Below are positions 58,176-64,000 of a stretch of 64,000 bases of DNA, piece by piece. Source of the stretch: a virus. The notes beneath the pieces were generated by a model. It was given only the letters and a program-made list of their open reading frames with translations, did not search any database and had not been told where the DNA came from. The DNA is taken from positions 49,345-113,344 of the IMG/VR virus record IMGVR_UViG_3300027881_000007; one strand, 5' to 3'. Position 1 is the stretch's first letter. Each line of letters begins with the position of its first letter. Both the position numbers and the translations under genes were made by a program.

Positions 58176-59039
58176 TTATTCTCCTTCAAATTTATAACCA
58201 TCCTCTTTCATTCTTAAACATTTTGCTAAGTCAAACGTATAATCATAAATATGAAGTCCTTTTGAAGCACATACCATTTGTCCATCTTCAACTCCAATCT
58301 CAGCTGCCATGTACTCCTTTAACAACTGAATTGCAGCTAGGTTTGCAGGCAAACCACTCCAGAGATCCCATGACCTGAAATAAGGAAAGAAGTGGAGTTT
58401 TCCATCTTGAACTCTTGTATCAATGTGTCTCAAACATGGAGGGTCTTTTAGGACAATATCACTTGGATTAGCAACTTGGAGAACCATCTGATTATTCCTA
58501 TGACCCTTATTTTTGTATGTCCATATTACCCAATTAATTTGACTAAGGAAGTACATCTCACTCCCTTGAAAATCAAACTCAAGGGGTACAACTTCCCTAT
58601 CATCCCAGCATTCATCAGTGTAAACCAAACATTCTTCGTCTGTCTTAAGACCATCTAAGAATTCTTTCCTTCTATACCAATAGTCAAGAGGCATGGAAAC
58701 TTTATTTATTCTCTGACCATAAGTATATGATTCGTGCTCAGAAACTAAGTCTGTCATTAGGTAAGGAAGGTAATCATTTATGTATTCATCTTCAACTGGA
58801 TTTGGCATACTATATTGCTCAGGTATCTGAGGTAAGAGGCGCTTTGCATCAGGCAAATAAGATTGAGGTTTGTTACTTGGATCTCTAACACGAAATACAA
58901 CATAATCAAACTCAAGTCGTTTCTGGCCCGCATATGAACCTTGGTCGATTTTAAATACTCGACCATTTTCAATCATTTCATATAACAGTCTAAACCATGT
59001 GTCTTCGAGTGTCGTTGCTTCGACTTTTACTACGTTCAT
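58176..59039 (-). CDS. Thymidylate-synthase-like protein
   Basis: 287 residues. KDPPCLRHIDTRVQDGKLHF (about 200) has the nucleophile Cys of thymidylate synthases. FPYFRSWDLWSGLPANLAAI has the Arg-Ser-x-Asp phosphate site and the Asn of dUMP recognition, and LHIYDY the end. Overall it is divergent in the first 180 residues. It may methylate dUMP, or act on another deoxynucleotide in a modification path. Confidence 0.8.
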   Translation of the reverse strand: MNVVKVEATTLEDTWFRLLYEMIENGRVFKIDQGSYAGQKRLEFDYVVFRVRDPSNKPQSYLPDAKRLLPQIPEQYSMPNPVEDEYINDYLPYLMTDLVSEHESYTYGQRINKVSMPLDYWYRRKEFLDGLKTDEECLVYTDECWDDREVVPLEFDFQGSEMYFLSQINWVIWTYKNKGHRNNQMVLQVANPSDIVLKDPPCLRHIDTRVQDGKLHFFPYFRSWDLWSGLPANLAAIQLLKEYMAAEIGVEDGQMVCASKGLHIYDYTFDLAKCLRMKEDGYKFEGE

Positions 59040-59114
59040 GTTTCACCTCTGGGGGTTCTGTTGTTGACGTGGTACTCCAAAAATCCCCATGTATAGTGGT
59101 AGTCATCGTCATGG

Positions 59115-59663
59115 TTACCCTCTTGGTGGTGGTGGTGGAGTTGTACTAGTTGATGTAGTCGTCGTATATGTAGTCGAAGTTCTAACATGCTGAGATTGTT
59201 CAAAATCTATCCTTAACTCTTTTAATTTTTCAAAGAAATCAAACTTGTTGTCTGCCCTAACTGGTTCTCTTTGTTCAGCAATTTCATGGTCATCAATTAT
59301 TGTAACCTTCTCACACTCCTTACATACCGCTAGTTTTCTCGTTATATTACTATTCTTCACATGACTCCATGCAAATACACGCGAAACTTCTATCCAATCA
59401 ATACTACCACATGGACAAAATACTTTGTGAAACCACTCAAAGGGTTCCTCTTGAAGACCGGTGGAGGGGTCATGAAAAGGCATAACCGTACTACTCAGAT
59501 TATGATTATGACCAGGTACTGCATGAGTGTGGCCATGCGTCACACCGGTGTGAGAATGACCAGCGCCCGGAACTGAATGAGAGTGTGGATTACCCCCAAC
59601 AGTCACACCTCCTCCAGCACCTTTTTGTAACTTCTTTAACTCCTTCTTTATTCTCTTAATCAC
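59115..59663 (-). CDS. His-repeat and Zn-ribbon virion-type protein
   Basis: 182 residues. Five HxH units (HSHSVPGAGHSHTGVTHGHT, about 27-55) resemble collar/fibre metal-binding tips. VFCPCGSIDW and AVCKECEKV form a zinc ribbon. A Thr/Ser tail leads into PPPPPRG. Fusion of fibre-like and zinc parts is unusual. Function unknown. Confidence 0.55.
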   Translation of the reverse strand: MIKRIKKELKKLQKGAGGGVTVGGNPHSHSVPGAGHSHTGVTHGHTHAVPGHNHNLSSTVMPFHDPSTGLQEEPFEWFHKVFCPCGSIDWIEVSRVFAWSHVKNSNITRKLAVCKECEKVTIIDDHEIAEQREPVRADNKFDFFEKLKELRIDFEQSQHVRTSTTYTTTTSTSTTPPPPPRG

Positions 59664-59927
59664 TTATTCCCTCACTATACCATAGACCTCACCATAGGCC
59701 AATACTTTGTAAAGTACTCCATTGAGCAAAATATCCTGTCCAGCACTTCTATGACATACAACAACTTCACCAGGTTTAATTGTTTCAATGGTTTCTCCAA
59801 CAGACATCACTCTACCATGAAGTTGTGGCATCTGATTGGCGGTATCAGGAATTAGTATTCCAGCCTCAGTCTTCTGTGATTCTTTTATCACTTCAACTAT
59901 CACTTTGTCAAGTACCGCTTGAATCAT
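59664..59927 (-). CDS. GroES-like co-chaperonin
   Basis: ATG 59927 follows AAGGAG. About 87 residues: VLDKVIVEVIKESQKTEAGI and LIPDTANQMPQLHGRVMSVG, then VVVCHRSAGQDILLNGVLYK are the Cpn10 barrel and mobile-loop region (residues 20-35). It would cap host GroEL and help fold phage proteins such as the gp23-like capsid protein, the role of gp31 in T4. Confidence 0.87.
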   Translation of the reverse strand: MIQAVLDKVIVEVIKESQKTEAGILIPDTANQMPQLHGRVMSVGETIETIKPGEVVVCHRSAGQDILLNGVLYKVLAYGEVYGIVRE

Positions 59928-59940
59928 ACTTTTCTCCTTT

Positions 59941-60612
59941 TTAGATAAAGTCAAACATCAAATGCATTCTCGTTGAAATGTTCACCTTGAACTCTTCAGC
60001 TGCATCAAGTACAAATGGTGTATTCTTCAGTAACTCGTCCCTGTTGCATCCTTGTGGCATTAAATAAATCCTATCATTAATGCCCATCTCAGCTACTTTT
60101 TGCACAAAGTTAAAATTCTCACGAGTTTCATAAAACACAACTTTTACATAAATATTTGGATACTTCACTGCCCACTTAACAAGATCAACTGCATCATCTA
60201 CATCATGAGGTAAAAACATCTTTGGTGATAAGACATAATTAGTTCTATCATTATTAGTTCTTTTATATAAATCTTTCAACCGATAACCATTTGTTTCAAC
60301 GTTTGCAAATGGATATTCCAACTTCCTCAACAACAGACTTGCATCAGTAATGTGGGCATCCCATGTGGGTTCTCCACCAGTTATCATCAATCCACACTTT
60401 TGATCATTGAGTATTTTTTGTATCTCCTTTAATGAATATTCGGCCTCCGGACTCACTCTCATTTTGACCAACGTGTCACACCAATTACATGCCTCTTTTC
60501 TTTCAACACGATCACAGTGTTTGAATCTAATGAGAAGCATTGACTTGCCTGTGTCCGGCCCTTCGCCCTGCCAAGTTTGAATACATTCGATTGCTTTAAT
60601 CTTCTTTTTCAT
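59941..60612 (-). CDS. queE: 7-carboxy-7-deazaguanine synthase
   Basis: About 223 residues, ATG 60612 after GAAAGGAG. TWQGEGPDTGKSMLLIRFKH starts the QueE radical-SAM domain. The cluster Cys are at HCDRVERKEACNWCDT, with C-x8-C-x2-C spacing, expanded relative to C-x3-C-x2-C. LMITGGEPTWD is the SAM-binding GGE loop. It converts carboxy-tetrahydropterin to the deazaguanine ring. No queC, queD or folE is seen in the window. Confidence 0.87.
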   Translation of the reverse strand: MKKKIKAIECIQTWQGEGPDTGKSMLLIRFKHCDRVERKEACNWCDTLVKMRVSPEAEYSLKEIQKILNDQKCGLMITGGEPTWDAHITDASLLLRKLEYPFANVETNGYRLKDLYKRTNNDRTNYVLSPKMFLPHDVDDAVDLVKWAVKYPNIYVKVVFYETRENFNFVQKVAEMGINDRIYLMPQGCNRDELLKNTPFVLDAAEEFKVNISTRMHLMFDFI

Positions 60613-60626
60613 GTGACTCCTTTCCA

Positions 60627-60640
60627 TTTTTTATTTGTTC
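60627..60640 (-). promoter_or_regulatory. GAACAAATAAA promoter-like box (queE)
   Basis: GAACAAATAAAAAA on the minus strand, about 20 bases before ATG 60612. Same box as for the two transglycosylase genes, so the modification genes may share regulation. Confidence 0.55.
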
Positions 60641-60673
60641 TTAAACCCTAGTTCTTTTTCTCATAAATAAAGT

Positions 60674-60690
60674 TACTATATATATTAATT
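60674..60690 (+). promoter_or_regulatory. TACTATATATATTAATT promoter-like motif (copy 5)
   Basis: Exact copy of the 17-base motif of 27783. It drives the plus-strand membrane genes 60730-61247. Confidence 0.6.
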
Positions 60691-60729
60691 CCTAAGGGAA
60701 ACGACTGACTTTTAAAGGAGGAGATTGCT

Positions 60730-60948
60730 ATGAGAACTTTAACTAGAAACATAGTTGCTTTTGCATTTGGTGGACTTGCACTCATACTAGTCCTCTATGC
60801 AGAGGCAGAGGGTATTCCATTTTATGAACTCCTAACCCCAGTGATACTTATAATGACAGGAGTCTTTGTAGGTATCAACAACAAGGGTATTGAGTTCGTC
60901 TCAGCTGTAGGTGGTTGTCTTATCACCTATTTCTACATTATGTCATAA
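60730..60948 (+). CDS. Small membrane protein
   Basis: 72 residues, mostly hydrophobic, with three likely membrane segments (VAFAFGGLALILVLYAEAEG and others). AAAGGAGGA precedes ATG 60730. No family. Confidence 0.62.
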   Translation: MRTLTRNIVAFAFGGLALILVLYAEAEGIPFYELLTPVILIMTGVFVGINNKGIEFVSAVGGCLITYFYIMS

Positions 60949-60954
60949 GGAACC

Positions 60955-60976
60955 GAGAGGGACTTCGGTCCCTCTC
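60955..60976 (+). other. Perfect UUCG hairpin between two genes
   Basis: GAGAGGGAC - TTCG - GTCCCTCTC, nine pairs, no T-run. It lies between two membrane genes and could be a processing or mRNA-stability element, or a weak attenuator. Confidence 0.65.
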
Positions 60977-61001
60977 AACCTCTCCAAAAAAGGGAAATTA
61001 T

Positions 61002-61247
61002 ATGAAAAAATATATATCCTGTTTTTTAGTTGGGATCATCGGTATGACCTCTGTACTATCATGCCAAACAGCTGGTTTAGCACTCGCCGCCTTATTTCTT
61101 TCTGCAGTGGTTATTGGTATATTAACCGCAGATAGAAAAAAAGGTTTTACGGTGCAAACAGTCATTGGAACCTTTATAGCTATTGCAGGTTACATGGCTG
61201 GATTAATAATTGTAGTAATTTTCTTCCCACACTTTATAGGATTGTAG
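61002..61247 (+). CDS. Small membrane protein
   Basis: 81 residues with a Cys-containing leader (MKKYISCFLVGIIGMTSVLS) and three or so hydrophobic segments. AAAGGGAAA before ATG 61002. It could be a lipoprotein if cut at SC, but further segments suggest an integral membrane protein. Confidence 0.6.
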   Translation: MKKYISCFLVGIIGMTSVLSCQTAGLALAALFLSAVVIGILTADRKKGFTVQTVIGTFIAIAGYMAGLIIVVIFFPHFIGL

Positions 61248-61251
61248 ACGG

Positions 61252-61332
61252 TAGTACTGAGTTAGACAGCAAATAGCTGTCTTCCCCTAACTCGGTATGA
61301 AGGGGGTGGACCGATGCCCGCCCCCTTTTTTT
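61252..61332 (+). terminator. Tandem hairpins ending the plus-strand unit
   Basis: ACTGAGTTAGACAGC / GCTGTCTTCCCCTAACTCGGT forms the first stem; GGGGGTGGACCGATGCCCG-CCCCC followed by TTTTTTT the second, which is a good terminator facing the polymerase gene end. Confidence 0.75.
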
Positions 61333-64000
61333 CTAGATTGTCATTGACTGTTGCTTCGGACTCATTACTGGTTCTAACATTAAGTTATATCTATCTATCC
61401 ATGCAAACTTCAACATAGCCTTAACATCAACTACATAATATGGCGGGAGAGATATTTCTTCATCTGGTAGAGATATATAATCTATCTTTTTACCATTTGA
61501 CAAAAATTTCTTATTATATTTTTCAGCCACTTCTGGAGGTGCTGTCATAAGGTCAATTCCACTTAACTTAAATAAATAACCCTTCGAACCTGTATCAAAG
61601 ATTTTATATTCCAGTTCGTTCCAGTTCAACATTGAAATTACTCCGGGAGGTACTCTCTTATACTGACTCAACTTCCTTCCAAATGCAGATGGTCTAGCTA
61701 CTCCCTTATCTCCTTCCCCTATCTTTCGACGGAAAATGCTCTCTCTTGAATGAATGAAATCCATAATTTTCTTTATTGATACTTCATCTGATTTTAGAAT
61801 TAAATCCAACAATTCACTAAGAGACTCTTTTGTATAACTTGGATAATCACTTCGCTTTGTTGCAATTCCCATATTCACTATTTCGTCTGTCTTCCTACCT
61901 TCTTGAGAGATCACATAAATTGCATAATGTTTCTTTGCTAAAAATAAACCCCTCTTAATAATTAGTTCGTTCTTCAACTCCAAACGATTTCTTAATGGAG
62001 GAACATTATGTCTATCAATGAGGGGAGCAATAATTTGATTATTTAAAAATGTCTGAATTTCATCACACCATCCACCGATCTTGCCCATTATCTCATCTTC
62101 TGATTTAGTCTTATCTACTATTTCATCAAATGTGACAAATAGACTATCTGTATCACCAGTGATAATGAACTCAGTATCTCTACTAACATCTCCGTACATT
62201 TCCTGTTTTGTCAAGGGTTCGGGAATCTCATATTCAGAGATGCCTTTCTTAATCATATCAACATAATTATTTCCATGAATAATCGAAGTTTTGAGTGACT
62301 CTTGCCCGCTCAGGGTAATGCTACTCCCGAGATCATCATGGTAAAATCTAAAGAAATGATTTGTAAGAATTCCATATAACGCATTTGCTAAAACTTTATA
62401 GACTAATTGACGACCATGGTACATATCATGTAGATGATCTTCTCCTGCCTGTTTTGCATCAAACATCCTGTCTTTATACTCTTTTCTAGAACTTAATAAA
62501 TGATCTAACACCTCAGCATAAATTGAAACTTCTTTATCATGGGGTTTATAAAAACATCCATTTATTGTATATGTAAGATTTGCATCTTTGACTTTTTTCA
62601 TAAAGTCTTCTTTTTTAACCTTCATTTCTTGATTAAGAAATCCTGGATCATAAACTATATCAAACTCTTCTGGAAGTTTATCAGGATAATAGACAAAGTC
62701 ATATCCTAATGTATGGTCTTTAAACTTCGCAACAAATGTATTAATTCCAATATTATAAGTTAATATCAAACTCGGATACAGAGAGGTAAAATCGAAATCA
62801 ACAATATACTCATGGATACCTGTTCTAGGTTCCTTGACAAATGCTCCAGGAATTGATGCTTCCTTCACTTTATGAACATTGGCATTTCTTGAAGCAAATC
62901 CTTTATCTTTTAAGAATGAAATCACCAAACTATCAAGTTTGCCAAGATTACTAAATGCTCCAGCAAAACTTGAACTACCAATCTTTCTTATCTCATTCTC
63001 TAAGACTATAAGTCTAAGTTTATTATCTATTCTCAATATTAACTCAACGTCCTTTGTGTTGTAATCAAGTGCTCCATTAATATCTTTCTCATATTTCTCG
63101 GAGAAGTTTTCACCTACATCAGTTTTTGCTTCACCTAATTCTTCTTGTGCTATTGTCCCAAGTCGATAATTCTCTTTCTGTGTGAATGTAAAACTTTTAT
63201 ATAGTCTGAGTAAATCAAGTATAACCATACCAGCAATTTCACAGTATGTTCTCTTTTCATCAATTGCAAATGATACTTCATTAAACTTCGAAAGGGACTC
63301 TTGCTTTATTCTTAATTTCTTACATCTGTTGTAAATATAATAAAGGTCAAATCCAATTACATTCCAACCTACAAGAAAGTCTGGTTCCAAAGCTCTCATA
63401 TCTTTTATAAAATTAAGAAGCATTTCACGCTCAGTTTTGAAAATATGAATAGGATCATCTCTTGTAGATATGATATCTGGAGCATTCTTGTCATTCAGAA
63501 GACTTTTATTATCAACTACATATGTTATATATTTTCCATGATAATAATATCCTATAACGCAAATTGGTTGTTTGGCATCTTCAACATTTGGAAACTCTTT
63601 CGTTTTACTGTAGGTCTCAATATCCAAGAACATTATGTTCAGTTCTGTCTCGGGGGGTTCCCCTTTACTAAAATGATAATAGTCCTGAGCATACTTTACT
63701 GATATTCTTATGTCCCCTTCATATGTCCTTTCTGGATCTAATTGTGATTTCTGTCTATATGGAACCTTGATTACTTCTAACTTATCATATTCTATAAGGT
63801 GCCTATTATCAATCCCTTCTGGAAGTCTATAACAATAATAATCATCGTTCTCTTTATGATAAATTTTCTTATTGTCCTTATCTCTAAAGACGTGTAAAAC
63901 CTCTTTTGTTTTATTTAAGAATTGAACATCAACAAGTCTGTAATCTGGTCCATAAAACTTCTCTGGAATTTTATAGCGATATTTTCCTGTTCCAACAGCA
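61333..64000 (-). CDS. Family B DNA polymerase (N-terminus beyond window)
   Basis: The frame is open from 61333 to the window edge, so at least 888 codons. MFLDIETYSK is the Exo I motif (with GWNVIGFDLYYIYNR as Exo II and YNTKDVELIL as Exo III), and VDFDFTSLYPSLILTYN, KVLANALYGILTNHFFRFYH and ITGDTDSLFVTFDEI are Pol motifs A, B and C. The C-part keeps KKHYAIYV. T4 gp43-like replicative polymerase with proofreading. Bases upstream of 63633 continue the frame (ending LDPERTYEGDIRISVKYAQ). Confidence 0.93.
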   Translation of the reverse strand, partial: AVGTGKYRYKIPEKFYGPDYRLVDVQFLNKTKEVLHVFRDKDNKKIYHKENDDYYCYRLPEGIDNRHLIEYDKLEVIKVPYRQKSQLDPERTYEGDIRISVKYAQDYYHFSKGEPPETELNIMFLDIETYSKTKEFPNVEDAKQPICVIGYYYHGKYITYVVDNKSLLNDKNAPDIISTRDDPIHIFKTEREMLLNFIKDMRALEPDFLVGWNVIGFDLYYIYNRCKKLRIKQESLSKFNEVSFAIDEKRTYCEIAGMVILDLLRLYKSFTFTQKENYRLGTIAQEELGEAKTDVGENFSEKYEKDINGALDYNTKDVELILRIDNKLRLIVLENEIRKIGSSSFAGAFSNLGKLDSLVISFLKDKGFASRNANVHKVKEASIPGAFVKEPRTGIHEYIVDFDFTSLYPSLILTYNIGINTFVAKFKDHTLGYDFVYYPDKLPEEFDIVYDPGFLNQEMKVKKEDFMKKVKDANLTYTINGCFYKPHDKEVSIYAEVLDHLLSSRKEYKDRMFDAKQAGEDHLHDMYHGRQLVYKVLANALYGILTNHFFRFYHDDLGSSITLSGQESLKTSIIHGNNYVDMIKKGISEYEIPEPLTKQEMYGDVSRDTEFIITGDTDSLFVTFDEIVDKTKSEDEIMGKIGGWCDEIQTFLNNQIIAPLIDRHNVPPLRNRLELKNELIIKRGLFLAKKHYAIYVISQEGRKTDEIVNMGIATKRSDYPSYTKESLSELLDLILKSDEVSIKKIMDFIHSRESIFRRKIGEGDKGVARPSAFGRKLSQYKRVPPGVISMLNWNELEYKIFDTGSKGYLFKLSGIDLMTAPPEVAEKYNKKFLSNGKKIDYISLPDEEISLPPYYVVDVKAMLKFAWIDRYNLMLEPVMSPKQQSMTI

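Overview
The window is a piece of a large AT-rich tailed-phage genome with a T4-type head: gp23-like capsid protein, gp21-like prohead protease, gp20-like portal, DnaB-type helicase, family B DNA polymerase and a GroES-like co-chaperonin. No chromosomal housekeeping genes are seen, genes are small and overlap by a few bases, and most lie on the minus strand. The host is not identifiable from sequence. Lipoproteins, spanin-like genes and an exported-protein operon point to a Gram-negative bacterium, and a ferredoxin plus an APS kinase would fit an anaerobe, but that is inference.

Layout. 1-5000 (minus): many tiny genes, including eight paralogues with a strict C-x2-C-x5-C-x3-C motif and a ferredoxin. 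5000-7500: lysis-type membrane proteins (holin candidate, overlapping spanin-like pair). 5857-10488: a sulfation cassette of APS kinase, three clear sulfotransferases, one degenerate sulfotransferase and a P-loop kinase. 11699-12168: a non-coding locus with a tRNA-Gly-like element, two related structured RNA units and a terminator. 12886-27677: a MshEN-like protein, then tail-fibre, collar and adhesin genes with several paralogous families. 27783-28010: a second structured RNA.

28103-41465 (plus): seven exported or lipid-anchored proteins, a repeat protein, a tRNA-like RNA with terminator, then a 2.3 kb array of 57 copies of AGTGAACC at about 36 nt spacing. Within each unit a second conserved block lies half-way, so the plan is 9-nt repeat, 9-nt variable, 9-nt repeat, 9-nt variable. 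A protein with an IS110/Nop-like C-terminal domain and no visible nuclease domain follows directly. This matches the TIGR-Tas type of dual-spacer RNA-guided system and is the most striking feature of the window.

41516-50286 (minus): head module, including a papain-like protease and acidic scaffold-like proteins. 50395-54466: helicase, endolysin (GH108) and a family of CxxCxGxG mini-proteins. 54466-60612: two tandem TGT/DpdA-like transglycosylases, macro-domain protein, thymidylate-synthase-like enzyme, GroES-like protein and QueE, which together suggest 7-deazaguanine modification of phage DNA. 61333-64000: DNA polymerase, running off the window.

Two recurrent promoter-like motifs are visible: TACTATATATATTAATT before plus-strand units, and GAACAAATAAA before many minus-strand genes.
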